From contig JAISLK010000037.1 in the NCBI GenBank assembly GCA_031290935.1, forward strand, positions 84,492 to 148,491: a DNA stretch of 64,000 nt, in the 5' to 3' direction. Both the position numbers and the translations under genes were made by a program. Source of the DNA: Prevotellaceae bacterium. GTDB lineage: Bacteria > Bacteroidota > Bacteroidia > Bacteroidales > UBA932. The notes under the pieces are model-generated. The model ran no database searches, was not told the DNA's origin, and saw only the letters and a program-made list of their open reading frames with translations. Of this stretch, positions 48,113 to 59,100 are shown piece by piece (the first letter of the stretch is position 1; every line of letters begins with the position of its first letter).

Positions 48113-48122
48113 ATTTCCGCCC

Positions 48123-49940
48123 TTACTTCAGGAAGCGTTTATCTATTTCTTCCATGGCAATGATTTGCAGGGTGGGCTTGCCTTCGGGCGACAGGGCGGG
48201 TTCTTTGCAGGCAAATAAATTATCAACCAATGCCTGCGCTTCAAGCATATTCGGCGGTTCGCCGGAAGTTCCGGCGGCGGCTTTGGCCAATGACAGCGCC
48301 AGTTTTTCGCGCCGCTGCGTTTTTAAATCGGCGGCGTTTTCGTGCAGTGTATGCAATAATTCTTCCAGCAGTTGCGGGGCGTCCATTGCGGGAAACGAAG
48401 CCGGCTGCCCGTTTACGACGACCGTGTTATTCCCGAACGGCCGGATATCATAGCCGGTTTGCGTTAAATCATCCAGCACGCTTTCCAGTAACGCATAATC
48501 CACCGGCGACAGGGTTACGGTTTGCGGGAAAATTTCCTGTTGCGTTTCTTGCAGCGGGTGTGTTAAATTTTGCAGAAAACGTTCGTATAAAATACGTTGT
48601 TGGGCGCGGCGGCAGTCAATAATCAGGCATCCCGATTTCACAGGCGTGAGGATGTATTTCCCTTTCAAGAGGCATATCGAACGCCCGGCGGCAAAGTTCC
48701 CGGCCGATAACTGCTCCGGTATTTTTTCTTCGGGGAGAGCGTCAAACTGTTTGCTGTGCGACAATCCGGCATATAATTTTTCCCATCCTTTGAGCGGTGT
48801 GCTGGGAGACCGGCCGGGCGTTCTCCCCGGTACTGTTTCTTCGTCAAACGGATTAAAGGAAGGGTCAAGGCGGGTAAACGGCAGGGTCGCCGGCGTATTC
48901 TTGCTCACCGCCGGGATAGCCGGCGCGCCTTCGGTATCGAAGTCTATGGACGGCGCTATGGCAAATTTCCCCAGCGCCTCGCGGACGGCGGCGTGGAGCA
49001 TTTGAAAAATAATCTGCTCTTCTGCAAATTTAACTTCAATTTTTGCCGGGTGGATATTCACATCTATCCTGTCGGGCGGCAATTCAAAATAAATGAAAAA
49101 CGCCGGAAAGGCTTTCTCCGGCAAGAGTTGCTGATAGGCGTTGAAAATAGCTTTCTGGAAATAGGCGCTTTTGAAAAACCGGTTGTTTACAAAAAAGAAC
49201 TGTTCGCTAGCGGTACGTTTGGCGCCTTCGGGCTTGCCGATAAATCCCTTGATACGCACCACCGAGGTGTCAACCTGTACGGTAATCAGACGCTGGTTGA
49301 TGTCTTTGCCCATCAGGGCGACGATACGCTGGCGCAGGTTGGCGGCAGGCAGGCTGTAGAGGTTCGCGCCGTTGTGCTGCATGGTAAAGGACACTTCGGG
49401 ATGGCACAGCGCCACCCGCTGCATCTCGGTAACCAGGTTTTTCAGCTCTACGCTGTCGGACTTCAAAAATTTCCGACGGGCAGGCACGTTGAAAAATAAA
49501 TTGCGCACCGCAATAGACGTCCCCGCCGAGCAGGCCGCCGGTTCCTGCGCGGTAACTTCCGAGGCGGAAATAATAAGCTGCACGCCGAGTTCATCTTCCC
49601 GCCGGCGCGTTTTAACAGTAACATCCGCCACGGCGGCAATAGACGCCAGCGCTTCGCCGCGAAAGCCGAAGGTCGTAATAGCGTTCAAATCGTCTAACCG
49701 GCGGATTTTGGAAGTGGCATGCCGCTCGAACGCCATGCGGGCGTCGGCGCCGTTCATGCCGCAGCCGTTGTCCACCACCTGCAGCAACGTACGTCCGGCG
49801 TCGGCAAGCACAATGGCGATAGCCGTTGCGCCGGCGTCGACAGCATTTTCCAGTAATTCTTTCAATGCCGATGCGGGACGCTGCACCACTTCGCCGGCGG
49901 CAATCTGGTTGGCAATATGGTCGGGAAGGAGTTGTATCAT
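48123..49940 (-). CDS. mutL: DNA mismatch repair protein MutL
   Basis: 'LLPDHIANQIAAGEVVQRPASALKELLENAVDAGATAI', 'DNGCGMNGADARMAFERHATSKI', 'FGFRGEALASIAAVADV'. Start placed at MIQLLPDHI. Confidence 0.97.
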   Translation of the reverse strand: MIQLLPDHIANQIAAGEVVQRPASALKELLENAVDAGATAIAIVLADAGRTLLQVVDNGCGMNGADARMAFERHATSKIRRLDDLNAITTFGFRGEALASIAAVADVTVKTRRREDELGVQLIISASEVTAQEPAACSAGTSIAVRNLFFNVPARRKFLKSDSVELKNLVTEMQRVALCHPEVSFTMQHNGANLYSLPAANLRQRIVALMGKDINQRLITVQVDTSVVRIKGFIGKPEGAKRTASEQFFFVNNRFFKSAYFQKAIFNAYQQLLPEKAFPAFFIYFELPPDRIDVNIHPAKIEVKFAEEQIIFQMLHAAVREALGKFAIAPSIDFDTEGAPAIPAVSKNTPATLPFTRLDPSFNPFDEETVPGRTPGRSPSTPLKGWEKLYAGLSHSKQFDALPEEKIPEQLSAGNFAAGRSICLLKGKYILTPVKSGCLIIDCRRAQQRILYERFLQNLTHPLQETQQEIFPQTVTLSPVDYALLESVLDDLTQTGYDIRPFGNNTVVVNGQPASFPAMDAPQLLEELLHTLHENAADLKTQRREKLALSLAKAAAGTSGEPPNMLEAQALVDNLFACKEPALSPEGKPTLQIIAMEEIDKRFLK

Positions 49941-50142
49941 GAGCAGTTTTTGACGGGCAAAGATACGAAATTTTTTGATGGGATGACAGGATGAACCCGC
50001 CCAACTCTTCATTCCTGAATATAAATACCCGGTTTTGCTTCCCGCGCATGGCGGGAGACAAAACTACCTGCCGATTTTGCTTCCCGGATGACACCAGTGA
50101 AAAGTCGTGTTCGACAAAATCCGTACCGCACGGTTACTCTGT

Positions 50143-50200
50143 TTTCACCCCTGAATAGCGTTTTTCACCACTGGATAGCGTTTTTCATCCCTGCGGCGGG
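50143..50200. repeat. Short 21-bp-period direct repeat, about 2.5 units
   Basis: TCACCCCTGAATAGCGTTTTT / TCACCACTGGATAGCGTTTTT / TCATCCCTGCGGCGGG. Confidence 0.75.
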
Positions 50201-50278
50201 CAGTTTCCCCACTTTTTTTTGGAAAACATTTTCATTAGTTGTTCCTTTGCACCCAGCAAAAATTTAAAATTACACAAT

Positions 50279-51904
50279 ATGCAAAAATTATCCTATGAAC
50301 ATGGCCTCAGCGATATTCCCCTGAAAGGGCAAACCATCGGGGAAAATCTTCGGGAAACAGTCGGCAAATATGGCGACCGCGAGGCGCTGGTCGTCGTAGA
50401 ACAGAATTACCGCGCTACCTATAAAGAATTTTGGGCGCAGACAACAGAAGTGTCCAAAGGGCTCATGGCATACGGTATCAAGCGCGGCGACCGCGTGGGC
50501 ATTTGGGCGGCCAACCGGTTTGAATGGGTGCTCGTGCAATATGCCACCGCCCGCATCGGGGCGATTATGGTAAATATCAATCCCGCGTACAAAACTACCG
50601 GCCTGCAGTATGCCCTGGAACAGTCCCGGATAGACCTGCTGATTGCCGCCTCGCACTTCCGCCAGACCGATTATATTGACCTGTTAAACCGGATACGGCC
50701 GTATTGCAATTATCCCGAACGTACAATTATTATAGAACATGACTGGGTGAAATTAATCCGGGCGGCGGTAAAAATCAGCGACGCCGAACTGGCGGAACGC
50801 GAAAACGCCCTGCAATTCGACGACCCGGTGAATATCCAGTACACCTCCGGCACCACCGGCTACCCGAAAGGCGCCACGCTCTCGCACCACAATATCCTGA
50901 ACAACGGATTTTTTATTGGCGAACGGATGTTCTATACCGAAAAAGACCGCGTATGTATCCCCGTCCCTTTTTACCATTGCTTCGGCATGGTATTGGGCAA
51001 TATGGCCTGTACTTCGCATGGCGCCTGCATGGTAATTGTCGGCGAATCTTTCGACCCCGAAACGGTGATGCAGGCAGTGATGAATGAAAAATGCACCTCC
51101 CTGCTGGGCGTTCCTACAATGTATATCGCCCAGCTCGAACATCCCAAATTCAGCCAGTACGATTTTTCCAGTTTGCGCACCGGTATCATGGCCGGCTCGC
51201 CCTGCCCAACAGATACGATGCGCCAGGTGCAGTCAAAAATGAACATGAAAGAAATTACCGTGTGCTACGGGATGACGGAAACGTCACCCGTTTCGACGCA
51301 AAGTTTTGCCAACGACGAACTGGAAAGGCGGGTAAGTACGGTAGGCACGGTACACCCGCATGTAGAAATAAAGATTGTGGATGAGCAGGGAAACATTGTG
51401 CCCCGCGGCGTGGCGGGCGAATTTTGCACCCGCGGCTATTCCGTCATGATTGGCTACTGGAACAATCCCGAAGACACCGCCGCCATTATCGACCGGCACC
51501 GCTGGCTGCACTCCGGCGACGTCGCAATCATGGACAATGACGGGTATGTAAAAATCACCGGGCGGATTAAGGACATTATCATCCGCGGGGGCGAGAACAT
51601 TTCGCCGCGCGAGATTGAAGAGTTCCTCATTTCGCACGAGGCAGTAGCCGATGTATATGTAATCGGCGTGCCGAGCGCAAAATACGGCGAAGAAGTAATG
51701 GCATGGGTAAAAATCCGCGACGGCTACGAATTAACCGAAGAACAGTTGCGCCGCTTCTGCAAAGACCAAATCGCTACCTACAAAACACCCCGCTATTGGA
51801 AATTTGTTGATGAATTCCCGATGACCGTTTCAGGAAAAATCCGCAAAGTGGAAATGCGCGAAATCTCTGCCAAAGAATTGGGGCTGGAAGTTAAGAACGC
51901 TTAA
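50279..51904 (+). CDS. AMP-dependent acyl-CoA synthetase/ligase
   Basis: 'IQYTSGTTGYPKGATLSHHNILNN', 'YGMTETSPVSTQS', 'WLHSGDVAIMDNDGYVKITGRIKDIIIRGGENISPREIEEFL'. Start placed at MQKLSYEHG. Confidence 0.95.
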   Translation: MQKLSYEHGLSDIPLKGQTIGENLRETVGKYGDREALVVVEQNYRATYKEFWAQTTEVSKGLMAYGIKRGDRVGIWAANRFEWVLVQYATARIGAIMVNINPAYKTTGLQYALEQSRIDLLIAASHFRQTDYIDLLNRIRPYCNYPERTIIIEHDWVKLIRAAVKISDAELAERENALQFDDPVNIQYTSGTTGYPKGATLSHHNILNNGFFIGERMFYTEKDRVCIPVPFYHCFGMVLGNMACTSHGACMVIVGESFDPETVMQAVMNEKCTSLLGVPTMYIAQLEHPKFSQYDFSSLRTGIMAGSPCPTDTMRQVQSKMNMKEITVCYGMTETSPVSTQSFANDELERRVSTVGTVHPHVEIKIVDEQGNIVPRGVAGEFCTRGYSVMIGYWNNPEDTAAIIDRHRWLHSGDVAIMDNDGYVKITGRIKDIIIRGGENISPREIEEFLISHEAVADVYVIGVPSAKYGEEVMAWVKIRDGYELTEEQLRRFCKDQIATYKTPRYWKFVDEFPMTVSGKIRKVEMREISAKELGLEVKNA

Positions 51905-52682
51905 CTTTCTTTTGCAGGCGCATGTTCAGAACTTCTAGCAGCAGAGAAAAGGCAATGGCGAAGTAGATATACCCCTTCGGCACTTCCGACACTTCCTTCC
52001 CGAAAAAGCGGAAATGCGAGAGGCCCCCGGCTTCAATAATCAATGTAACGCCGATAAGTATCAGAAACGACAGTGCGAGCATTTGTATGGACGGATGCCG
52101 GTTGACAAACCGGCTCACCGGCCCTGCAAAAAACAGCATCACCGCCACCGCTACTACAATAGCCAATACCATAATCGCCAGTGCGCCCTTCTCGCCGAAC
52201 TCGGTGAAGCTAACCATGCCCACTGCGGTAAGCACGCTGTCGAGCGAAAAAACAATATCCAGCAATACGATTTGGACTATTATCAAAATAAACCCTCGGC
52301 GTTTCGCCGGCGCCTGGGCGGCTGCGCCTTCTATCTTGTGATGAATTTCCGTTACGCTTTTATAAAGCAGAAACAGCCCGCCAAGCAAAAGAATAATGCT
52401 TTGCCCCGTTACAGACAGGTACAGCCAGTTTGTCTCAACCGTCCACAGCGGTTGTGTCAGCCGCATGAGCAGGGATATGCCGAAGAGCAGGAGAATACGC
52501 GCCAGCATCGCCAGCCCCATCCCGATGCGGCGGGCTTTGGGTTGCCGGCGCGCCGGCAGCTTGGAGGTCATGATAGACAAAAATACTATATTATCAATGC
52601 CCAGCACTGTTTCGAGCAGCACTAATGTAAGGAGCGCCAGCCAGGCGCCCGGCATCAGAAAGGTTTGCAGTATATCCATCAT
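51891..52682 (-). CDS. TerC family integral membrane protein
   Basis: 'LTLVLLETVLGIDNIVFLSIMTSKLP', 'IVLLDIVFSLDSVLTAVGM'; convergent, overlapping the acyl-CoA synthetase 3' end by 14 bp. Confidence 0.93.
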   Translation of the reverse strand: MMDILQTFLMPGAWLALLTLVLLETVLGIDNIVFLSIMTSKLPARRQPKARRIGMGLAMLARILLLFGISLLMRLTQPLWTVETNWLYLSVTGQSIILLLGGLFLLYKSVTEIHHKIEGAAAQAPAKRRGFILIIVQIVLLDIVFSLDSVLTAVGMVSFTEFGEKGALAIMVLAIVVAVAVMLFFAGPVSRFVNRHPSIQMLALSFLILIGVTLIIEAGGLSHFRFFGKEVSEVPKGYIYFAIAFSLLLEVLNMRLQKKVKRS

Positions 52683-52771
52683 TTATTGGTTTACGTCCGT
52701 ATGTAAATAAATTTCCTCCCGTATGAAAATTTATTTCTGTACGGAAGGAAATTTATATCCATGCGGAACGA

Positions 52772-53116
52772 CTATTTCAGCGATTTCACGACGGCTTCAA
52801 AGGCTTGCGGATGGTTCATCGCCAGGTCGGCAAGCGCCTTACGGTTTAATCCGATACGGCTGGCCGCCGCCTTACCCATAAATTCCGAGTACGTCAAACC
52901 GTGCTGGCGGCAGGCGGCATTGATGCGCTGAATCCACAGCGAACGAAATACCCGCTTTTTCGTTTTGCGGTCACGGTACGCATAGGTTAACCCTTTTTCG
53001 TAAGTGTTTTTGGCGACTGTCCACACATTGGCACGCGCCAAAAAATTACCTTTGGTAAGTTTGAGAATCTTTTTGCGGCGGGCTTTCGACGCCACCGCGT
53101 TAGTTGAACGAGGCAT
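52772..53116 (-). CDS. rplT: 50S ribosomal protein L20
   Basis: '[65 protein letters not shown]'. Confidence 0.98.
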   Translation of the reverse strand: MPRSTNAVASKARRKKILKLTKGNFLARANVWTVAKNTYEKGLTYAYRDRKTKKRVFRSLWIQRINAACRQHGLTYSEFMGKAAASRIGLNRKALADLAMNHPQAFEAVVKSLK

Positions 53117-53194
53117 AATTTGTTTGTTTTGCGAATGCCAGCGTTCCTTTGAAGGACTCTTTCAGCTGGGCATCCAGGTTAATAAAATAAATTG

Positions 53195-53389
53195 TTAAAC
53201 GACGAGTAATTCTTTAATACGTTTTTCATCCACCGGGGACACTACGGCCGTATGGCTTAAATTGCGTTTTTGCTTGGTCGTTTTTTTCGTCAGGATATGA
53301 CTTTTGTAAGCGTGTTTGCGCTTTACTTTTCCCGAGCCGGTGAGCGTGAAACGCTTCTTTGCACCGGAGTTCGTTTTAATTTTTGGCAT
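53195..53389 (-). CDS. rpmI: 50S ribosomal protein L35
   Basis: '[44 protein letters not shown]'. Confidence 0.98.
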   Translation of the reverse strand: MPKIKTNSGAKKRFTLTGSGKVKRKHAYKSHILTKKTTKQKRNLSHTAVVSPVDEKRIKELLVV

Positions 53390-53462
53390 CTTTTTTTAAT
53401 TTTTATTGGTTATTCATTTTATTACTATTTCATCTCTTCTGCCACTGCCCGCTACGGATTGC

Positions 53463-54071
53463 CTACTTCTTTTTCGCCAGCGGCGCAAGCATCATAATCA
53501 TGCGCTTTCCTTCCAGCTTCGGCAGTTGTTCGGCTTTTCCGTATTCTTCCAAATCTACGGCAAACCGCAACAGTAATTTTTCGCCCTGCTCGGGACGCAT
53601 AATCGTCCGGCCTTTAAAAAACACGTAGGACTTGACTTTCGCGCCTTCCTGCAAAAAACTTTGCGCATGTTTCAACTTGAACTGGTAATCGTGCTCGTCG
53701 GTATTCGGGCCAAACCGGACTTCCTTAATAACTACTTTTGCGGCGTTAGCCTTCATCTCTTTCGCTTTTTTGCGCTGCAGGTAGAGGTATTTTTGGTAGT
53801 CGATAATTTTACATACCGGCGGTTCGGCATTCGGCGATATTTCCACTAAATCCAATTCTATGTTCTGCGCCATGCGCAAAGCTTCGGCAATGGAAAATAC
53901 GCCCTGGCTATTCGGTACATTTTCGCCTACCAGACGGACTTCACGGGCGCGGATTTCCTGGTTCACGCGAAGCCCCGGCACTTGTTCTTTCTTTCTGTTG
54001 ACCGGCCTCGGCCTGTTCTTATGTGACGCTCCCGGTGTATATGTCGGACGCGGTCTGTACGGTGTTGCTAT
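53463..54071 (-). CDS. infC: Translation initiation factor IF-3, probable ATA start codon
   Basis: '[64 protein letters not shown]'. Frame extends upstream to AGGAGG-8nt-ATA giving [33 protein letters not shown]. Confidence 0.9.
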   Translation of the reverse strand: MATPYRPRPTYTPGASHKNRPRPVNRKKEQVPGLRVNQEIRAREVRLVGENVPNSQGVFSIAEALRMAQNIELDLVEISPNAEPPVCKIIDYQKYLYLQRKKAKEMKANAAKVVIKEVRFGPNTDEHDYQFKLKHAQSFLQEGAKVKSYVFFKGRTIMRPEQGEKLLLRFAVDLEEYGKAEQLPKLEGKRMIMMLAPLAKKK

Positions 54072-54230
54072 AGTTTTTTCCTCCTGTGTTTATTATTTAC
54101 AGAGCGCGAAAATACAATTTTTTTCGGATATGGCAAAATTTATATAACATTTGGCAGCGCGGTAAGTTCAAAAATATACCCGGACCGCATCCCGTCCATC
54201 CATACAGTTTATAATACGCTTCACTGCTTA

Positions 54231-54272
54231 AAAAAAGAGCGGCTGTCTCCGCGGGGACAGCCGCTCTTTTTT
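54231..54272 (-). terminator. Strong hairpin terminator downstream of tsf
   Basis: AAAAAAGAGCGGCTGTC...GACAGCCGCTCTTTTTT. Confidence 0.88.
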
Positions 54273-54285
54273 CGTTCCGGCACTA

Positions 54286-55122
54286 TCAGTCGTTCAGCGA
54301 AAAACGGCGGAAGCCGGTAACTTTCACTTCGGCGTCTGCCGCTTTCAGGTATTGCGCTACCGAAATTTTCCCGTCCTTTACAAATGTTTGGTCTTCGAGG
54401 GTGCTTTCTTTAAAGAATTTATTCAATTTACCCTGTGCAATCTGTTCAATCATATCTGCCGGTTTGCCCGCCATTTTCGGGTCCTGGCGGATTTGTTCGC
54501 GGTAAATAGTCAATTCTTTTTCGATAACTTCTGCCGGGCAATCGTTGCGGCTCACCGATACCGGGTTCATCGCCGTAATTTGCATGGCTATTTCGCGGCC
54601 TGTTTCGTTGCTGATAACTTTTGAAAATCCAACGATAGTGGACACTTTTCCAGTCATGTGTATATACGAAGAAATGAAAGGCGCTTCCAGCGTGCCGTAA
54701 TAGGCAATCACATGCTTTTCGCCCGATTTCCCGGTTTGTTGCGTAACCAATTCTTCAATGGTTGTTTCGCCGATGCGGGCGGCTTTCAAGGCTTCCGGCG
54801 TAGCGGGAAATTCAGCCAGCGCCGTTTCTGCAATACTGTTTGCTATTGCTTTAAATTCGGCATTGCCTGCCACAAAGTCGGTTTCGCAACCCAGCGCTAC
54901 CAGTATCGCTTTCCTTGCGTCTGCCGATACTTTGGCTATTACTGCGCCTTCGGTTGTTTCGCGGTCGGCGCGTTTGGCGGCAACCAGTTTACCCTTTTCG
55001 CGGATAATTTCTTTTGCACGTTCAAAGTCGCCGCCGGCTTCCACCAGTGCGTTTTTGCAGTCCATCATGCCTGCGCCGGTCATTTGGCGCAATTTGGCTA
55101 CATCTTGTGCTTTAATTTCCAT
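54286..55122 (-). CDS. tsf: Translation elongation factor Ts
   Basis: 'VAKLRQMTGAGMMDCKNALVEAGGDFERAKEIIREKG', 'LGCETDFVAGNAEF'. Confidence 0.97.
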   Translation of the reverse strand: MEIKAQDVAKLRQMTGAGMMDCKNALVEAGGDFERAKEIIREKGKLVAAKRADRETTEGAVIAKVSADARKAILVALGCETDFVAGNAEFKAIANSIAETALAEFPATPEALKAARIGETTIEELVTQQTGKSGEKHVIAYYGTLEAPFISSYIHMTGKVSTIVGFSKVISNETGREIAMQITAMNPVSVSRNDCPAEVIEKELTIYREQIRQDPKMAGKPADMIEQIAQGKLNKFFKESTLEDQTFVKDGKISVAQYLKAADAEVKVTGFRRFSLND

Positions 55123-55150
55123 AAATACTCCTTAATTATATATTGTGTTT

Positions 55151-55945
55151 TTATTCTTCCTTTTTCTTCGCAGCGGTTCTGCGGGAACGTATTTTCTTCC
55201 CTTCGCTGCTTTCTTCATTTTCTTTTGCGGGGGCATCGGTATTTTTTTCTTTTTCTACCTTGCTTTCCTGCAAACCTTCATTGATAGCTTCGCATAAGGT
55301 AGAAACGACCAGCGCTATGGATTTCGCCGCATCGTCGTTTGCCGGGATGACGTAATCAATGGCAGTGGGGTCGCAACAGGTATCCACCATCGCAATAATC
55401 GGTATATTCAAACGGTTGGCTTCTTTCACGGCATTTGCTTCTTTTTGCACATCCACCACGAAAAGGGCGGCCGGCAAGCGGTTCAAATCGGCGATAGAAC
55501 CCAGGTTCTTTTCTAATTTGGCGCGTTGGCGTGTAACCTGCAACCGTTCGCGTTTCGCCAAGGTTTCAAAAGTGCCGTCGGTAACCATTTTGTCGAGGGT
55601 GTTCATTTTCTTTACCGCTTTGCGAATGGTCGGGAAGTTGGTAAGCATTCCGCCGGGCCAGCGTTCCGTTACATACGGCATGTTGACGGCTTTGGCTTGT
55701 TCCGCCACAATCTCTTTGGCTTGTTTCTTGGTAGCTACAAAGAGTATTTTGCGGCCGCTACGCGCCAGTTGCCGCATCACGTTGGCGGCTTCGTCTATTT
55801 TCAGCACGGTTTTGTGCAGGTCAATGATATGGATGCCGTTTTTTTCCATAAAAATATACGGCGCCATTTTAGGATTCCACTTGCGTTTCATGTGCCCGAA
55901 GTGCACTCCTGCATCTAAAAGTTCTTGGAAATTTGTTCTGGACAT
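55151..55945 (-). CDS. rpsB: 30S ribosomal protein S2
   Basis: 'LLDAGVHFGHMKRKWNPKMAPYIFMEKNGIHIIDLHKT', 'VTERWPGGMLTNF'. Confidence 0.98.
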   Translation of the reverse strand: MSRTNFQELLDAGVHFGHMKRKWNPKMAPYIFMEKNGIHIIDLHKTVLKIDEAANVMRQLARSGRKILFVATKKQAKEIVAEQAKAVNMPYVTERWPGGMLTNFPTIRKAVKKMNTLDKMVTDGTFETLAKRERLQVTRQRAKLEKNLGSIADLNRLPAALFVVDVQKEANAVKEANRLNIPIIAMVDTCCDPTAIDYVIPANDDAAKSIALVVSTLCEAINEGLQESKVEKEKNTDAPAKENEESSEGKKIRSRRTAAKKKEE

Positions 55946-56156
55946 GTTGTTTTTAATTTTTTGTTTTTAATTTTTGTTGTGAAGCGTTGCGCTTCGCATC
56001 TTTTACTTCAATCGTACGGTAGTAGCGGTTATGCTAATCCGTATAATTTTTTTGCGACAAGGCAACTTCGCAAAACCGACAGGCTTACATTTGCCTGCTG
56101 GTTTCCTGTGCGGCAGTTTATAACCATTGTCGTGCATTGTAACGGTGAATGAAAAA

Positions 56157-56546
56157 TTACCGTTTACTGAATTGGAAGCGTTTGCGTGCGCCGGGGCGGC
56201 CGGGCTTTTTGCGTTCCACCTCGCGGGGGTCGCGGGTGAGCAAGCCGTTAGCCTTTAATACCGGGCGATGCACTTCCTTATCGATTTTGCACAATGCACG
56301 CGCTATCGCCAAACGGAGGGCTTCTGCCTGACCTTTGATGCCGCCGCCATCAAGGTTCACTTTGATGTCGTAGTTGGCAATGGTGCCGGTCAGTTCGAGC
56401 GGTTGTTTGACGATGTACTGCAAAATGTCCATCGGGAAGTACTGTTCCATCGGGCGATTGTTTACTACAATAGCGCCGTTGCCGGGATTCATGTAAACGC
56501 GGGCAATTGCTGATTTTCGTCTTCCAAGTGCGTTGATTACTTCCAT
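56157..56546 (-). CDS. rpsI: 30S ribosomal protein S9
   Basis: 'GRRKSAIARVYMNPGNGAIVVNNRPMEQYFP', C-terminal 'KKPGRPGARKRFQFSKR'. Confidence 0.98.
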   Translation of the reverse strand: MEVINALGRRKSAIARVYMNPGNGAIVVNNRPMEQYFPMDILQYIVKQPLELTGTIANYDIKVNLDGGGIKGQAEALRLAIARALCKIDKEVHRPVLKANGLLTRDPREVERKKPGRPGARKRFQFSKR

Positions 56547-56552
56547 GCTCTG

Positions 56553-57005
56553 TTAAATTTCATTTAATGTAATTTGTTTGGGTTGTTGTGCCTGGTGCGG
56601 ATGTTCGGCGCCTGCATATACATGCAGGTTGCGGAACAATGCAGCGCCAAGCCGGTTTTTCGGAAGCATACCGCGTACTGCTTCCTCTACTACTGCAAAC
56701 GGCTTGCGCGACAGCAACTCTTTGGGAGTAGTGAAGCGTTGACCGCCGGGATAGCCGGTGTGACGGACGTACACTTTATCGGTCATTTTCTTGCCCGTGA
56801 GGCGGATTTTCTCGGCATTAATGACAATAACATTGTCGCCGCAATCTACATGAGGCGTAAAATTGACTTTATGCTTGCCGCGAAGCATGTATGCCACGCG
56901 CGAAGCAAGGCGTCCCAATACCTGATCCGTAGCGTCAATAACCAGCCACTCTTTATTCACGGTGGCGGCATTTGCCGATACGGTCTTGTAACTTTGTGTG
57001 TCCAC
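56553..57005 (-). CDS. rplM: 50S ribosomal protein L13
   Basis: '[46 protein letters not shown]', 'HTGYPGG'. Confidence 0.98.
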   Translation of the reverse strand: MDTQSYKTVSANAATVNKEWLVIDATDQVLGRLASRVAYMLRGKHKVNFTPHVDCGDNVIVINAEKIRLTGKKMTDKVYVRHTGYPGGQRFTTPKELLSRKPFAVVEEAVRGMLPKNRLGAALFRNLHVYAGAEHPHQAQQPKQITLNEI

Positions 57006-57403
57006 GTTCTTGATGTTTTAATTAATATCTATTATTTCTTTTTTCAAAAAGGGTTGCAAAGGTACTACTTTATTTTGGATTTACAAACATGTCTTGAATA
57101 TTTTTGAGAAAATGTACGGTTAAAAGTGCAAAATTAATTTCATGCTATTTCAATACCATCTCGTAAAGTTAAGAGCTAAAAGTTAAAAGTGGCTGCCGCC
57201 GCCGACGTCATTGCGAGCGGAGGGAAGCGCTTGCCCTCATCGCCGCCTGGATCAACCCCCGCCTCCGGCACTGGCCATGGAGCGATGAAATAAAGGTGTT
57301 GACTAATTGAGGGTTTTTTAATTTTTTTTCCCGGCGGTTAAACCTTTTTTTAGGATGCGCGTCTTACTACCAAATAAATTTTTCATAGGTTTAGATTAGG
57401 CGG

Positions 57404-57431
57404 AAGCGGGGAGTTGAAAAACTCCCCGCTT
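57404..57431 (-). terminator. Hairpin downstream of the decarboxylase operon
   Basis: AAGCGGGGAGTT-GAAA-AACTCCCCGCTT. Confidence 0.7.
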
Positions 57432-57478
57432 TTGTTTCTTTATTTTTATTTCCTTGAGACGACGCCCGCCGGCAATCC

Positions 57479-58639
57479 TTACGATAAAAATCCTAACAGA
57501 ATCCCTGCTGCTACCGCGCTGCCGATAACGCCGGCAACGTTGGGGCCCATGGCGTGCATGAGCAGATAATTGGTTTTGTCGTATTCCAGCCCGACGTTGT
57601 TCGATACACGTGCGCTGTCGGGCACTGCCGATACGCCGGCATTCCCGATAAGCGGGTTAATCTTGTTGCCTTCTTTTAAGAACAGGTTGAAGAATTTCAC
57701 GAACAGCACGCCGGCGGTGGTGGCTATCATGAATGACAGCGCTCCCAGTATAAATATTTTGATGGAATTCCATTGCAAAAACTTGTCGGCTTGCGTTGAT
57801 GCGCCTACGGTGATGCCAATCAGTATGGTAACGATGTCAATCAGCGGCCCGCGGGCGGTTTCAGCCAGGCGGCGGGTTACGCCGCATTCTTTAAGCAGGT
57901 TGCCGAAGAACAGCATCCCCAGCAGCGGAATGCCGGAAGGCACTAAAAACGCTGTCAACAGGAATCCGACTATCGGGAAAAAGATTTTTTCGCGTTGCGA
58001 TACTACGCGGGGCGGCTTCATGCGAATCAGCCGTTCTTTCTTTGTCGTAAACCAGCGCATAATGGGTGGCTGAATCACCGGCACCAGTGCCATGTAGGAA
58101 TATGCCGATACGGCGATAGCGCCCAGCAAGTCCGGCGCCAAACGCCCCGAAAGGAAAATGGCGGTAGGCCCGTCGGCGCCGCCGATGATGCCGATAGCGC
58201 CGGCTTCATTCGCCGGGAATCCGAAAAACAACGCCAGCCCGTATGCGCCAAAAATACCGAACTGCGCCGCCGCGCCAATCAACATCAGTTTGGGGTTGGA
58301 TATAAGCGCCGAGAAGTCGGTCATGGCGCCAATGCCGAGAAAAATCAACGGCGGATAAAAGCCCAGCCGCACGCCCTGGTAGAGGATGTTCATTACCGAC
58401 CCTTCTTCGTACACGCCGATAGAAAGCCCTTCAAGGAACGGGATATTCCCGATGATAATGCCGAACCCGATAGGGACTAACAGCATCGGTTCCCAATCTT
58501 TCGTGATGGCCAAATAAAGGAATATCAACCCGACTATTATCATGATCATGTGCCCGAACGTAAAGCTGGCAAAAGCCGTATAGCCGAAGAATTGTTGTAA
58601 ATTATCCCACAAAAAAGAAATGAATCCTTGATTTTCCAT
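57479..58639 (-). CDS. mmdB: Sodium ion-translocating decarboxylase subunit beta
   Basis: '[41 protein letters not shown]', '[47 protein letters not shown]'. Confidence 0.93.
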   Translation of the reverse strand: MENQGFISFLWDNLQQFFGYTAFASFTFGHMIMIIVGLIFLYLAITKDWEPMLLVPIGFGIIIGNIPFLEGLSIGVYEEGSVMNILYQGVRLGFYPPLIFLGIGAMTDFSALISNPKLMLIGAAAQFGIFGAYGLALFFGFPANEAGAIGIIGGADGPTAIFLSGRLAPDLLGAIAVSAYSYMALVPVIQPPIMRWFTTKKERLIRMKPPRVVSQREKIFFPIVGFLLTAFLVPSGIPLLGMLFFGNLLKECGVTRRLAETARGPLIDIVTILIGITVGASTQADKFLQWNSIKIFILGALSFMIATTAGVLFVKFFNLFLKEGNKINPLIGNAGVSAVPDSARVSNNVGLEYDKTNYLLMHAMGPNVAGVIGSAVAAGILLGFLS

Positions 58640-58640
58640 A

Positions 58641-59072
58641 TTATCCGATGATTATAAGTTCTGCCCCTTCCAATACCGAATCGCCTTTGGCCACTTTGAT
58701 AGCGGTAATTTTACCGTCACGGTCGGCTTCAATACTGTTCTCCATTTTCATGGCTTCGAGCACTAATAATTTCTGCCCCGCTTTGACGGCATCGCCGACA
58801 TTTACATCCACCGACAGGACTACGCCCGGCAGCGGCGACTTGATGGTGGAAGCGTTTCCGCCGGTGGCCTGCTTGGCCACTACCGGCGCTCCAACCGCAT
58901 TAACCGGCGCGGCTACCGGCGGATGCACTTTGGCCGTCGGTTTTACCGTGCGCTCGATTTCTACTAAAAACGGTGTCCCGTTTACTTCCACTTCCAGCGA
59001 AGCGTCTTCTGTTTGCCCGATTAGTACACTGTAATCGGCGCCATTTATTTTCAAGTTATATTCTTTCTTCAT
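58641..59072 (-). CDS. mmdC: Biotin/lipoyl-attachment subunit of the decarboxylase
   Basis: Biotinylation motif '[19 protein letters not shown]' and '[26 protein letters not shown]'. Confidence 0.93.
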   Translation of the reverse strand: MKKEYNLKINGADYSVLIGQTEDASLEVEVNGTPFLVEIERTVKPTAKVHPPVAAPVNAVGAPVVAKQATGGNASTIKSPLPGVVLSVDVNVGDAVKAGQKLLVLEAMKMENSIEADRDGKITAIKVAKGDSVLEGAELIIIG

Positions 59073-59100
59073 TTCACGATTTTTTTACAGATTAAACGAA

